Assembly: GCF_036373705.1 (NCBI RefSeq)
Contig: NC_089863.1
Coordinates: forward strand, 4,547,444 to 4,611,443
Reading direction: 5' to 3'
Source of the DNA: Amia ocellicauda
Taxonomy: Eukaryota > Chordata > Actinopteri > Amiiformes > Amiidae
Length of the DNA stretch: 64,000 bases
In this document: positions 1 through 11,840 of the stretch, piece after piece
Position numbering within the stretch: position 1 is the stretch's first letter
Layout: the number at the start of each line of letters is the position of its first letter
The notes under the pieces: model-generated
Database searches by the model: none
What the model was told of the DNA's origin: nothing
The model's input: the letters and a program-made list of their open reading frames with translations, nothing else
Translations under genes and position numbers: made by a program

Positions 1-587
1 TTTATTATTATCTTCTCTCTGCATTTATTTTTAATTCTGCCTTGGATTATCCTCCATACATGTCGCACAAATGAATGTACAATGCATTCTGGCCCTTCTC
101 ATCACTACAACAAGCAAAGGCAAAATATGAAAGAGAACGTGAGTTGAAAAGGTGAGGTGGTGTTTTTCTCTTTATATCTCTATTTACAGAGTAGACGAAA
201 TGCAGAGGAGGAAATATAAATAGAAAAGAAGAAAAAATGTCAACGAAGAACTGTAAAGGCACAGAGGGAAATGTGAACATAAAATTGGTATTACATACGG
301 ACATACGTTTTTTCTTAGATCTATGTAAAAATGTAATATTTTATAGCATAGAGCGAAGTAATATGAACTGATACAGAATATTAGATGAAGTCTAAATACA
401 TCTGTTTGTTCAAAACAGAATACACTGTATTGTTCTTGTTGTGAATACATTGGGGTGGATATATTTACGAATGGTATGGTGGTTGTGATCAAGAAGTGAA
501 AAATGATGACCCCTCGTATGCTTGTGAGGATCTCAGCAGGGCTGTCCTGCGGGCTGACGACGGGTCTGGTAGCAGATGAAGGAGCTC
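1..587. other. Array A spacer upstream of the unit (representative)
   Basis: AT-rich spacer between the SINE tail of one unit and the 3' end of tRNA-Ala. I see no gene or known element in it. The only T run on the Ala transcript strand that could stop Pol III is at 499-503, 85 nt past the Ala 3' end. Long minus-strand frames here have no recognisable domain and recur only because the unit recurs. Confidence 0.6.
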
Positions 588-660
588 TGGAGAATGCGGG
601 CATCGGTCCCGCCACCTCTCGCATGCTAAGCGAGCGCTCTACCATCTGAGCTAATTCCCC
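588..660 (-). tRNA. tRNA-Ala(AGC), unit 1
   Basis: A 73-nt cloverleaf read from the minus strand. The 7-bp acceptor stem (GGGGAAT with ATTCTCC, one G-T wobble), D arm, anticodon stem CTCGC/GCGAG with loop TTAGCAT (anticodon AGC) and T stem GCGGG/CCCGC all form. Discriminator is A and CCA is not encoded. The body closely matches vertebrate tRNA-Ala(AGC) as I recall it. One oddity: T-loop position 55 is C rather than T, which weakens the B box, and every copy in array A shares this. No T4 terminator lies within 80 nt downstream. It is divergent from tRNA-Arg. After A34-to-inosine editing it would read GCU, GCC and GCA codons. Confidence 0.9.
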
Positions 661-802
661 GCTGCTTCCTGTGGCAGCACCGCCCTGTGCAGCGCCGGCT
701 GCAGGTTCGCTCTGAACTTTGCATCCCTTTGGGTTCACTGATACCCTGTTCCAGGACAGAAGAAGCTGTTTCCATCGGATTGCTTGAGTGCGTCCAAACG
801 TG
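661..802. promoter_or_regulatory. Divergent intergenic segment between tRNA-Ala and tRNA-Arg (representative)
   Basis: A 142-bp head-to-head gap that serves as the 5' flank of both genes in each full unit. It is GC-rich next to Ala and has no clear TATA motif. In units 4, 8, 11, 13 and 18 it is reduced to about 56 bp by the 87-bp deletion. Any regulatory role is inferred from position only. Confidence 0.4.
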
Positions 803-875
803 GGGCCAGTGGCGCAATGGATAACGCGTCTGACTACGAATCAGAAGACTGTAGGTTCGACTCCTACCTGGCTCG
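803..875 (+). tRNA. tRNA-Arg(ACG), unit 1
   Basis: A 73-nt cloverleaf. Acceptor stem GGGCCAG/CTGGCTC is fully paired with discriminator G, anticodon stem is TCTGA/TCAGA with loop CTACGAA (anticodon ACG), and T stem is GTAGG/CCTAC with a canonical TTCGACT loop. A box (TGGCGCAATGG) and B box (GGTTCGACTCC) fit consensus, so this looks transcribable. CCA is not encoded. It would carry arginine to CGU, CGC and CGA codons after A34-to-I editing. The body matches vertebrate tRNA-Arg(ACG) closely from memory. Confidence 0.96.
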
Positions 876-1306
876 AAAGCATCTACATCCAACTCTCACT
901 GTTTTCTTCTCATATCTGGCGACCAGCAGCACTACATCATAGTGTGCCGGACCAGGCATGGGAGGACCATCAAAGTCACCGCTACCACACTCCAATCTCA
1001 TTCCATGATGATTATCAAACCAATGCACCAGTGTGACTGAGGTGCAACATACATTCAATGTCTTCATGGCTCCATCTGCTCATTCAATTCAACCTGTACC
1101 CGACTGCTGCCTCTCACCTGAAACGTAGTCAACAGAAATGCGCACTTGTATCACACCTTGTCGACACTGTTAATGTGTCATTGACACCCAATAACCTGAC
1201 ATGTTGCTTAATCCGTTTAATCTCAATTCTTTCATAATAAGACTCTGTTACAATAAGACACTTCCACAACACTACATTCATTTGAACAGATAATCACTTT
1301 TGAATA
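876..1306. other. Array A spacer downstream of tRNA-Arg (representative)
   Basis: Spacer between tRNA-Arg and the SINE. The first roughly 200 bp are almost unchanged from unit 3 to unit 28, unlike the left spacer. No gene or element was recognised. Confidence 0.5.
902..905 (+). terminator. Candidate Pol III terminator for tRNA-Arg (representative)
   Basis: A TTTT run 27 nt past the discriminator base, in a conserved pyrimidine-rich stretch. It is the first T4 downstream and is present at the same offset in all units examined. It is weaker and farther away than a typical tRNA terminator. Confidence 0.5.
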
Positions 1307-1519
1307 CAGTGTGGAGTAGTGGTTTGGGCTCTGTACCCTGTAGCACAGCACGGTGTGTGCAATCTCTGGTACACTTACTACTCTTGAGCAAGGGACTTTA
1401 GCTGGATTGCACCAGTTAATGCCCACCCATGCCAATGGGTTAAGTGTAAGGAAAACAAAATGTGGTAATATCTCGTTAACATCTGTAAGTCACCCTGGCT
1501 ATGGTGTCTGCTAAGAAAT
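1307..1519 (+). repeat. tRNA-derived SINE, unit 1
   Basis: The 5' part has a degenerate tRNA-like A box (GTGGAGTAGTGGTTTGGG) and a B-box-like stretch about 45 bp later. A motif TCTTGAGCAAGGGACTTTA follows. The 3' end carries TGTAAGTCACCCTGG and GTGTCTGCTAAGAAAT, which resemble the L2/V-SINE-type tails of fish SINEs (TGTAAGTCGC...TCTGCTAAATG type). The head boundary is uncertain and no target site duplication is visible because the element is amplified with the unit. Confidence 0.7.
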
Positions 1520-2176
1520 CGAATTAAAAAATACGTTGATATGAATCTCCATTGATTTATTTCTGTGTTCAACATGTATAATTCATGTATTTATTATTAT
1601 CTTCTCTCTGCATTTATTTTTAATTCTGCCTTGGATTATCCTCCATACATGTCGCACAAATGAATGTACAATGCATTCTGGCCCTTCTCATCACTACAAC
1701 AAGCAAAGGCAAAATATGAAAGAGAACGTGAGTTGAAAAGGTGAGGTGGTGTTTTTCTCTTTATATCTCTATTTACAGAGTAGACGAAATGCAGAGGAGG
1801 AAATATAAATAGAAAAGAAGAAAAAATGTCAACGAAGAACTGTAAAGGCACAGAGGGAAATGTGAACATAAAATTGGTATTACATACGGACATACGTTTT
1901 TTCTTAGATCTATGTAAAAATGTAATATTTTATAGCATAGAGCGAAGTAATATGAACTGATACAGAATATTAGATGAAGTCTAAATACATCTGTTTGTTC
2001 AAAACAGAATACACTGTATTGTTCTTGTTGTGAATACATTGGGGTGGATATATTTACGAATGGTATGGTGGTTGTGATCAAGAAGTGAAAAATGATGACC
2101 CCTCGTATGCTTGTGAGGATCTCAGCAGGGCTGTCCTGCGGGCTGACGACGGGTCTGGTAGCAGATGAAGGAGCTC

Positions 2177-2249
2177 TGGAGAATGCGGGCATCGGTCCCG
2201 CCACCTCTCGCATGCTAAGCGAGCGCTCTACCATCTGAGCTAATTCCCC
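2177..2249 (-). tRNA. tRNA-Ala(AGC), unit 2
   Basis: Same sequence as the unit 1 copy, with anticodon AGC and C55. Confidence 0.9.
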
Positions 2250-2391
2250 GCTGCTTCCTGTGGCAGCACCGCCCTGTGCAGCGCCGGCTGCAGGTTCGCT
2301 CTGAACTTTGCATCCCTTTGGGTTCACTGATACCCTGTTCCAGGACAGAAGAAGCTGTTTCCATCGGATTGCTTGAGTGCGTCCAAACGTG

Positions 2392-2464
2392 GGGCCAGTG
2401 GCGCAATGGATAACGCGTCTGACTACGAATCAGAAGACTGTAGGTTCGACTCCTACCTGGCTCG
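2392..2464 (+). tRNA. tRNA-Arg(ACG), unit 2
   Basis: Same as unit 1; intact stems and boxes. Confidence 0.96.
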
Positions 2465-2895
2465 AAAGCATCTACATCCAACTCTCACTGTTTTCTTCTC
2501 ATATCTGGCGACCAGCAGCACTACATCATAGTGTGCCGGACCAGGCATGGGAGGACCATCAAAGTCACCGCTACCACACTCCAATCTCATTCCATGATGA
2601 TTATCAAACCAATGCACCAGTGTGACTGAGGTGCAACATACATTCAATGTCTTCATGGCTCCATCTGCTCATTCAATTCAACCTGTACCCGACTGCTGCC
2701 TCTCACCTGAAACGTAGTCAACAGAAATGCGCACTTGTATCACACCTTGTCGACACTGTTAATGTGTCATTGACACCCAATAACCTGACATGTTGCTTAA
2801 TCCGTTTAATCTCAATTCTTTCATAATAAGACTCTGTTACAATAAGACACTTCCACAACACTACATTCATTTGAACAGATAATCACTTTTGAATA

Positions 2896-3108
2896 CAGTG
2901 TGGAGTAGTGGTTTGGGCTCTGTACCCTGTAGCACAGCACGGTGTGTGCAATCTCTGGTACACTTACTACTCTTGAGCAAGGGACTTTAGCTGGATTGCA
3001 CCAGTTAATGCCCACCCATGCCAATGGGTTAAGTGTAAGGAAAACAAAATGTGGTAATATCTCGTTAACATCTGTAAGTCACCCTGGCTATGGTGTCTGC
3101 TAAGAAAT
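2896..3108 (+). repeat. tRNA-derived SINE, unit 2
   Basis: Near-identical to the unit 1 element. Confidence 0.68.
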
Positions 3109-3765
3109 CGAATTAAAAAATACGTTGATATGAATCTCCATTGATTTATTTCTGTGTTCAACATGTATAATTCATTTATTTATTATTATCTTCTCTCTGC
3201 ATTTATTTTTAATTCTGCCTTGGATTATCCTCCATACATGTCGCACAAATGAATGTACAATGCATTCTGGCCCTTCTCATCACTACAACAAGCAAAGGCA
3301 AAATATGAAAGAGAACGTGAGTTGAAAAGGTGAGGTGGTGTTTTTCTCTTTATATCTCTATTTACAGAGTAGACGAAATGCAGAGGAGGAAATATAAATA
3401 GAAAAGAAGAAAAAATGTCAACGAAGAACTGTAAAGGCACAGAGGGAAATGTGAACATAAAATTGGTATTACATACGGACATACGTTTTTTCTTAGATCT
3501 ATGTAAAAATGTAATATTTTATAGCATAGAGCGAAGTAATATGAACTGATACAGAATATTAGATGAAGTCTAAATACATCTGTTTGTTCAAAACAGAATA
3601 CACTGTATTGTTCTTGTTGTGAATACATTGGGGTGGATATATTTACGAATGGTATGGTGGTTGTGATCAAGAAGTGAAAAATGACGACCCCTCGTATGCT
3701 TGTGAGGATCTCAGCAGGGCTGTCCTGCGGGCTGAAGACGGGTCTGGTAGCAGATGAAGGAGCTC

Positions 3766-3838
3766 TGGAGAATGCGGGCATCGGTCCCGCCACCTCTCGC
3801 ATGCTAAGCGAGCGCTCTACCATCTGAGCTAATTCCCC
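3766..3838 (-). tRNA. tRNA-Ala(AGC), unit 3
   Basis: Full-length copy with C55; the 5' flank differs by one base from units 1-2. Confidence 0.9.
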
Positions 3839-3980
3839 GCTGCTTCCTGTGGCAGCACCGCCCTGTGCAGCGCCGGCTGCAGGTTCGCTCTGAACTTTGC
3901 ATCCCTTTGGGTGCACTGATACCCTGTTCCAGGACAGAAGAAGCAGTTTCCATCGGATTGCTTGAGTGCGTCCAAACGTG

Positions 3981-4053
3981 GGGCCAGTGGCGCAATGGAT
4001 AACGCGTCTGACTACGAGTCAGAAGACTGTAGGTTCGACTCCTACCTGGCTCG
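3981..4053 (+). tRNA. tRNA-Arg(ACG), unit 3, A38G
   Basis: Anticodon loop is CTACGAG: A38 is G, a change shared only with units 25 and 28. Other stems intact. Confidence 0.94.
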
Positions 4054-4484
4054 ACAGCATCTACATCCAACTCTCGCTGTTTTCTTCTCATATCTGGCGA
4101 CCAGCAGCACTACATCATAGTGTGCCGGACCAGGCATGGGAGGACCATCAAAGTCACCGCTACCACACTCCAATCTCATTCCATGATGATTATCAAACCA
4201 TTGCACCAGTGTGACTGAGGTGCAACATACATTCAATGTGTTCATGGCTCCATCTGCTCATTCAATTCAACCTGTACCCGACTGCTGCCTCTCACCTGAA
4301 CCGTAGTCAACAGAAATGCGCACTTGTATCACACCTTGTCGACACTGTTAATGTGTTTTTGACACCCAATATCCTGACATGTTGCTTAATCCGTTTAATC
4401 TCAATTATTTCATAATAAGACTCTGTTACAATAAGACACTTCCACAAAACTACATTCATTTGAACAGATAATCACTTTTGAATA

Positions 4485-4697
4485 CAGTGTGGAGTAGTGG
4501 TTTGGGCTCTGTACCCTGTAGCAGAGCACGGTGTGTGCAATCCCTGGTTCGCTGACTACTCTTGAGCAAGGGACTTTAGCTAGATTGCACCAGTTAATGC
4601 CAACCCATGCCAATGGGTTAAGTGTAAGGAAAACAAAATGTGGTAATATCTCGTTAACATCCCGAAGTCACCCTGGATATGGTGTCTGCTAAGAAAT
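4485..4697 (+). repeat. tRNA-derived SINE, unit 3
   Basis: Carries the CAATCCCTGGTTCGCTGAC form of the B-box region, closer to a tRNA T arm than the unit 1 form. Confidence 0.68.
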
Positions 4698-5362
4698 CGA
4701 ATTAAAAAATACGTTGATATGAATCTCCATTGATTTATTTCTATGTTCAACATGTATAATTCATGTATTTATTATTATCTTCTCTCTGCATTTATTTTTA
4801 ATTCTGCCTTGGATTATCCTCCATACATGATAGCCTGTCGCACAAATCAATGTACAATGCATTCTGGCCCTTCTCATCAGTACAACAAGCAAAGCCAAAA
4901 TATGAAAGAGAACGTGAGTTGAAAAGGTGAGGTGGTGTTTTTCTCTTTATTTCTCTATTTACAGAGTAGACGAAATGCAGAGGAGGAAATATAAATAGGA
5001 AAGAAGAAAGAATGTCAACGAAGAACTGTAAATGCACAGAGTGAAATGTGAACATAAAATTGGTATTACATACGGACATACGTTTTTTCTTAGATCTATG
5101 TAAAAATGTAATATTTTATAGCATAGAGCGAAGTAATATGAACTGATACAGAATATTTGATGAAGTCTAAATACATCTGTTTGTTCAAAACAGAATACAC
5201 TGTATTGTTCTTGTTGTGAATACATTGGGGTGGATATATTTACGAATGGTATGGTGGTTGTGATCAAGAAGTGAAAAACGACGACCCCTCGTATGCTTGT
5301 GAGGATCTCAGCAGGGCTGTCCTGCAGGCTGAAGACGGGTCTGGTAACAGATGAAGGAGCTC

Positions 5363-5435
5363 TGGAGAATGCGGGCATCGGTCCCGCCACCTATCGCATG
5401 CTAAGCGAGCGCTCTACCATCTGAGCTAATACCCT
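5363..5435 (-). pseudogene. tRNA-Ala(AGC) with replaced 5' end, unit 4
   Basis: An 87-bp deletion replaces the first five bases of the gene (native sequence ends at 5430). The new 5' bases pair with only 5 of 7 acceptor positions. The anticodon stem also has a 27-43 mismatch (CTATC on the plus strand), shared with unit 18. Probably non-functional. Confidence 0.85.
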
Positions 5436-5490
5436 GTTCCAGGACAGAAGAAGCTGTTTCCATCGGATTGCTTGAGTGCGTCCAAACGTG

Positions 5491-5563
5491 GGGCCAGTGG
5501 CGCAATGGATAACGCGTCTGACTTCGAATCAGAAGACTGTAGGTTCGACTCCTACCTGGCTCG
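5491..5563 (+). tRNA. tRNA-Arg(TCG), unit 4
   Basis: Identical to the ACG copies except that position 34 is T, giving anticodon TCG in loop CTTCGAA. All stems and both promoter boxes are intact. It would read CGA and possibly CGG codons. Confidence 0.95.
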
Positions 5564-5994
5564 ACAGCATCTACACCCAACTCTCGCTGTTTTCTTCTCA
5601 TATCTGGCGACCAGCAGCACTACATCATAGTGTGCCGGACCAGGCATGGGAGGACCATCAAAGTCACCGCTACCACACTCCAATCTCATTCCATGATGAT
5701 TATCAAACCATTGCACCAGTGTGACTGAGGTGCAACATACATTCAATGTGTTCATGGCTCCATCTGCTCATTCAATTCAACCTGTACCCGACTGCTGCCT
5801 CTCACCTGAACCGTAGTCAACAGAAATGCGCACTTGTATCACACCTTGTCGACACTGTTAATGTGTCATTGACACCCAATAACCTGACATGTTGCTTAAT
5901 CCGTTTAATCTCAATTCTTTCATAATAAGACTCTGTTACAATAAGACACTTCCACAACACTACATTCATTTGAATAGACAATCACTTTTGAATA

Positions 5995-6207
5995 CAGTGT
6001 GGAGTAGTGGTTTGGGCTCTGTACCCTGTCGCACAGCACGGTGTGTGCAATCTCTGGTACACTTACTACTCTTGAGCAAGGGACTTTAGCTAGATTGCAC
6101 CAGTTAATGCCCACCCATGCCAATGGGTTAAGTGTAAGGAAAACAAAATGTGGTAATATCTCGTTAACATCTGTAAGTCACCCTGGCTTTGGTGTCTGCT
6201 AAGAAAT
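5995..6207 (+). repeat. tRNA-derived SINE, unit 4
   Basis: CAATCTCTGGTACAC form of the B-box region. Confidence 0.68.
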
Positions 6208-6864
6208 CGAATTAAAAAATACGTTGATATGAATCTCCATTGATTTATTTCTGTGTTCAACATGTATAATTCATGTATTTATTATTATCTTCTCTCTGCA
6301 TTTATTTTTAATTCTGCCTTGGATTATCCTACATACATGTCGCACAAGTGAATGTACAATGCATTCTGGCCCTTCTCATCACTACAACAAGCAAAGCCAA
6401 AATATGAAAGAGAAAGTGAGTTGAAAAGGTGAGGTGGTGTTTTTCTCTTTATATCTCTATTTACAGAGTAGACGAAATGCAGAGGAGGAAATATAAATAG
6501 AAAAGAAGAAAAAATGTCAACGAAGAACTGTAAATGCACAGAGGGAAATGTGAACATAAAATTGGTATTACATACGGACATACGTTTTTTCTTAGATCTA
6601 TGTAAAAATGTAATATTTTATAGCATAGAGCGAAGTAATATGAACTGATACAGAATATTAGATGAAGTCTAAATACATCTGTTTGTTCAAAACAGAATAC
6701 ACTGTATTGTTCTTGTTGTGAATACATTGGGGTGGATATATTTACGAATGGTATGGTGGTTGTGATCAAGAAGTGAAAAATGACGACCCCTCGTATGCTT
6801 GTGAGGATCTCAGCAGGGCTGTCCTGCGGGCTGAAGACGGGTCTGGTAGCAGATGAAGGAGCTC

Positions 6865-6937
6865 TGGAGAATGCGGGCATCGGTCCCGCCACCTCTCGCA
6901 TGCTAAGCGAGCGCTCTACCATCTGAGCTAATTCCCC
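6865..6937 (-). tRNA. tRNA-Ala(AGC), unit 5
   Basis: Full-length copy, same as unit 1. Confidence 0.9.
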
Positions 6938-7079
6938 GCTGCTTCCTGTGGCAGCACCGCCCTGTGCAGCGCCGGCTGCAGGTTCGCTCTGAACTTTGCA
7001 TCCCTTTGGGTTCACTGATACCCTGTTCCAGGACAGAAGAAGCAGTTTCCATCGGATTGCTTGAGTGCGTCCAAACGTG

Positions 7080-7152
7080 GGGCCAGTGGCGCAATGGATA
7101 ACGCGTCTGACTACGAATCAGAAGACTGTAGGTTCGACTCCTACCTGGCTCG
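7080..7152 (+). tRNA. tRNA-Arg(ACG), unit 5
   Basis: Intact copy, same as unit 1. Confidence 0.96.
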
Positions 7153-7583
7153 ACAGCATCTACACCCAACTCTCGCTGTTTTCTTCTCATATCTGGCGAC
7201 CAGCAGCACTACATCATAGTGTGCCGGACCAGGCATGGGAGGACCATCAAAGTCACCGCTACCACACTCCAATCTCATTCCATGATGATTATCAAACCAT
7301 TGCACCAGTGTGACTGAGGTGCAACATACATTCAATGTGTTCATGGCTCCATCTGCTCATTCAATTCAACCTGTACCCGACTGCTGCCTCTCACCTGAAC
7401 GGTAGTCAACAGAAATGCGCACTTGTATCACACCTTGTCGACACTGTTAATGTGTCATTGACACCCAATAACCTGACATGTTGCTTAATCCGTTTAATCT
7501 CAATTCTTTCATAGTAAGACTCTGTTACAATAAGACACTTCCACAACACTACATTCATTTGAATAGACAATCACTTTTGAATA

Positions 7584-7796
7584 CAGTGTGGAGTAGTGGT
7601 TTGGGCTCTGTACCCTGTCGCAGAGCACGGTGTGTGCAATCCCTGGTTCGCTGACTACTCTTGAGCAAGGGACTTTAGCTAGATTGCACCAGTTAATGCC
7701 CACCCATGCCAATGGGTTAAGTGTAAGGAAAACAAAATGTGGTAATATCTCGTTAACATCTGTAAGTTACCCTGGCTTTGGTGTCTGCTAAGAAAT
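7584..7796 (+). repeat. tRNA-derived SINE, unit 5
   Basis: CCCTGGTTCG form of the B-box region; one base change in the TGTAAGT tail. Confidence 0.68.
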
Positions 7797-8453
7797 CGAA
7801 TTAAAAAATACTTTGATATGAATCTCCATTGATTTATTTCTATGTTCAACATGTATAATTCATGTATTTATTATTATCTTCTCTCTGCATTTATTTTTAA
7901 TTCTGCCTTGGATTATCCTACATACATGTCGCACAAGTGAATGTACAATGCATTCTGGCCCTTCTCATCACTACAACAAGCAAAGCCAAAATATGAAAGA
8001 GAAAGTGAGTTGAAAAGGTGAGGTGGTGTTTTTCTCTTTATATCTCTATTTACAGAGTAGACGAAATGCAGAGGAGGAAATATAAATAGAAAAGAAGAAA
8101 AAATGTCAACGAAGAACTGTAAATGCACAGAGGGAAATGTGAACATAAAATTGGTATTACATACGGACATACGTTTTTTCTTAGATCTATGTAAAAATGT
8201 AATATTTTATAGCATAGAGCGAAGTAATATGAACTGATACAGAATATTTGATGAAGTCTAAATACATCTGTTTGTTCAAAACAGAATACACTGTATTGTT
8301 CTTGTTGTGAATACATTGGGGTGGATATATTTACGAATGGTATGGTGGTTGTGATCAAGAAGTGAAAAATGACGACCCCTCGTATGCTTGTGAGGATCTC
8401 AGCAGGGCTGTCCTGCGGGCTGAAGACGGGTCTGATAGCAGATGAAGGAGCTC

Positions 8454-8526
8454 TGGAGAATGCGGGCATCGGTCCCGCCACCTCTCGCATGCTAAGCGAG
8501 CGCTCTACCATCTGAGCTAATTCCCC
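8454..8526 (-). tRNA. tRNA-Ala(AGC), unit 6
   Basis: Full-length copy, same as unit 1. Confidence 0.9.
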
Positions 8527-8668
8527 GCTGCTTCCTGTGGCAGCACCGCCCTGTGCAGCGCCGGCTGCAGGTTCGCTCTGAACTTTGCATCCCTTTGGGT
8601 TCACTGATACCCTGTTCCAGGACAGAAGAAGCTGTTTCCATCGGATTGCTTGACTGCATCTAAACGTG

Positions 8669-8741
8669 GGGCCAGTGGCGCAATGGATAACGCGTCTGAC
8701 TACGAATCAGAAGACTGTAGGTTCGACTCCTACCTGGCTCG
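8669..8741 (+). tRNA. tRNA-Arg(ACG), unit 6
   Basis: Intact gene; the 5' flank carries two substitutions shared with unit 9. Confidence 0.96.
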
Positions 8742-9172
8742 ACAGCATCTACAACCAACTCTCGCTGTTTTCTTCTCATATCTGGCGACCAGCAGCACTA
8801 CATCATAGTGTGCCGGACCAGGCATGGGAGGACCATCAAAGTCACCGCTACCACACTCCAATCTCATTCCATGATGATTATCAAACCATTGCACCAGTGT
8901 GACTGAGGTGCAACATACATTCAATGTGTTCATGGCTCCATCTGCTCATTCAATTCAACCTGTACCCGACTGCTGCCTCTCACCTGAAACGTAGTCAGCA
9001 GAAATGCGCACTTGTATCACACCTTGTCGACACTGTTAATGTGTCATTGACACCCAATAACCTGACATGTTGCTTTATCCGTTTAATCTCAATTCTTTCA
9101 TAATAAGACTCTGTTACAATAAGACACTTCCACAACACTACATTCATTTGAATAGACAATCACTTTTGAATA

Positions 9173-9385
9173 CAGTGTGGAGTAGTGGTTTGGGCTCTGT
9201 ACCCTGTAGCACAGCACGGTGTGTGCAATCTCTGGTACACTTACTACTCTTGAGCAAGGGACTTTAGCTAGATTGCACCAGTTAATGCCCACCCATGCCA
9301 ATGGGTTAAGTGTAAGGAAAACAAAATGTGGTAATATCTCGTTAACATCTGTAAGTCACCCTGGCTTTGGTGTCTGCTAAGAAAT
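9173..9385 (+). repeat. tRNA-derived SINE, unit 6
   Basis: CAATCTCTGGTACAC form. Confidence 0.68.
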
Positions 9386-10050
9386 CGAATTAAAAAATAA
9401 GTTGATATGAATCTCCATTGATTTATTTCTGTGTTCAACATGTATAATTCATGTATTTATTATTATCTTCTCTCTGCATTTATTTTTAATTCTGCCTTGG
9501 ATTATCCTCCATACATGATAGCCTGTCGCACAAATGAATGTACAATGCATTCTGGCCCTTCTCATCACTACAACAGGCAAAGCCAAAATATGAAAGAGAA
9601 CGTGAGTTGAAAAGGTGAGGTGGTGTTTTTCTCTTTATATCTCTATTTACAGAGTAGACGAAATGCAGAGGAGGAAATATAAATAGGAAAGAAGAAAAAA
9701 TGTCAACGAAGAACTGTAAATGCACAGAGGGAAATGTGAACATAAAATTGGTATTACATACGGACATACGCTTTTTCTTAGATCTATGTAAAAATGTAAT
9801 ATTTTATAGCATAGAGCGAAGTAATATGAACTGATACAGAATATTTGAAGAAGTCTAAATACATCTGTTTGTTCAAAACAGAATACACTGTATTGTTCTT
9901 GTTGTGAATACATTGGGGTGGATATATTTACGAATGGTATGGTGGTTGTGATCAAGAAGTGAAAAATGACGACCCCTCGTATGCTTGTGAGGATCTCAGC
10001 AGGGCTGTCCTGCGGGCTGAAAACGGGTCTGGTAGCAGATGAAGGAGCTC

Positions 10051-10123
10051 TGGAGAATGCGGTCATCGGTCCCGCCACCTCTCGCATGCTAAGCGAGCGC
10101 TCTACCATCTGAGCTAATTCCCC
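10051..10123 (-). tRNA. tRNA-Ala(AGC), unit 7, T-stem change
   Basis: Position 61 changed from C to A, breaking the 53-61 pair that closes the T loop. Shared with unit 10 only. Likely weakened. Confidence 0.8.
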
Positions 10124-10265
10124 GCTGCTTCCTGTGGCACCACCGCCCTGTGCAGCGCCGGCTGCAGGTTCGCTCTGAACTTTGCATCCCTTTGGGTTCA
10201 CTGATACCCTGTTCCAGGACAGAAGAAGCTGTTTCCATCGGATTGCTTGAGTGCGTCCAAACGTG

Positions 10266-10338
10266 GGGCCAGTGGCGCAATGGATAACGCGTCTGACTTC
10301 GAATCAGAAGACTGTAGGTTCGACTCCTACCTGGCTCG
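10266..10338 (+). tRNA. tRNA-Arg(TCG), unit 7
   Basis: Intact TCG version. Confidence 0.95.
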
Positions 10339-10769
10339 ACAGCATCTACACCCAACTCTCGCTGTTTTCTTCTCATATCTGGCGACCAGCAGCACTACAT
10401 CATAATGTGCCGGACCAGGCATGGGAGGACCATCAAAGTCACCGCTACCACACTCCAATCTCATTCCATGATGATTATCAAACCATTGCACCAGTGTGAC
10501 TGAGGTGCAACATACATTCAATGTGTTCATGGCTCCATCTGCTCATTCAATTCAACCTGTACCCGACTGCTGCCTCTCACCTGAAACGTAGTCAGCAGAA
10601 ATGCGTACTTGTATCACACCTTGTCGACACTGTTAATGTGTCATCGACACCCAATAACCTGACATGTTGCTTAATCCGTTTAATCTCAATTCTTTCATAA
10701 TAAGACTCTGTTACAATAAGACACTTCCAAAAAACTACATTCATTTGAATAGACAATCACTTTTGAATA

Positions 10770-10982
10770 CAGTGTGGAGTAGTGGTTTGGGCTCTGTACC
10801 CTGTAGCACAGCACGGTGTGTGCAATCTCTGGTACACTTACTACTCTTGAGCAAGGGACTTTAGCTAGATTGCACCAGTTAATGCCCACCCATGCCAATG
10901 GGTTAAGTGTAAGGAAAACAAAATGTGGTAATATCTCGTTAACATCTGTAAGTCACCCTGGCTATGGTGTCTGCTAAGAAAT
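10770..10982 (+). repeat. tRNA-derived SINE, unit 7
   Basis: CAATCTCTGGTACAC form. Confidence 0.68.
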
Positions 10983-11639
10983 CGAATTAAAAAATACGTT
11001 GATATGAATCTCCATTGATTTATTTCTGTGTTCAACATGTATAATTCATGTATTTATTATTATCTTCTCTCTGCATTTATTTTTAATTCTGCCTTGGATT
11101 ATCCTACATACATGTCGCACAGGTGAATGTACAATGCATTCTGGCCCTTCTCATCACTACAACAAGCAAAGCCAAAATATGAAAGAGAAAGTGAGTTGAA
11201 AAGGTGAGGTGGTGTTTTTCTCTTTATATCTCTATTTACAGAGTAGACGAAATGCAGAGGAGGAAATATAAATAGAAAAGAAGAAAAAATGTCAACGAAG
11301 AACTGTAAATGCACAGAGGGAAATGTGAACATAAAATTGGTATTACATACGGACATACGTTTTTTCTTAGATCTATGTAAAAATGTAATATTTTATAGCA
11401 TAGAGCGAAGTAATATGAACTGATACAGAATATTTGATGAAGTCTAAATACATCTGTTTGTTCAAAACAGAATACACTGTATTGTTCTTGTTGTGAATAC
11501 ATTGGGGTGGATATATTTACGAATGGTATGGTGGTTGTGATCAAGAAGTGAAAAATGACGACCCCTCGTATGCTTGTGAGGATCTCAGCAGGGCTGTCCT
11601 GCGGGCTGAAGACGGGTCTGGTAGCAGATGAAGGAGCTC

Positions 11640-11712
11640 TGGAGAATGCGGGCATCGGTCCCGCCACCTCTCGCATGCTAAGCGAGCGCTCTACCATCTG
11701 AGCTAATACCCT
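11640..11712 (-). pseudogene. tRNA-Ala(AGC) with replaced 5' end, unit 8
   Basis: Carries the 87-bp deletion (native sequence to 11707) but retains the normal anticodon stem, unlike units 4 and 18. Confidence 0.85.
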
Positions 11713-11767
11713 GTTCCAGGACAGAAGAAGCTGTTTCCATCGGATTGCTTGAGTGCGTCCAAACGTG

Positions 11768-11840
11768 GGGCCAGTGGCGCAATGGATAACGCGTCTGACT
11801 TCGAATCAGAAGACTGTAGGTTCGACTCCTACCTGGCTCG
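11768..11840 (+). tRNA. tRNA-Arg(TCG), unit 8
   Basis: Intact TCG version with a shortened 5' flank. Confidence 0.95.

Noticed and set aside
184-738. 184-codon minus-strand frame repeated in most array A units
   Set aside because: Part of it is the translation of tRNA-Ala (the LAQMVERSLSMRE stretch is a familiar spurious peptide from tRNA-Ala genes). The rest is AT-rich spacer without domains.
788-1036. 82-codon plus-strand frame in each array A unit
   Set aside because: Begins as a direct translation of tRNA-Arg (VAQWITRL...GSTPTW), another known false protein. No codon-level constraint apart from the tRNA.
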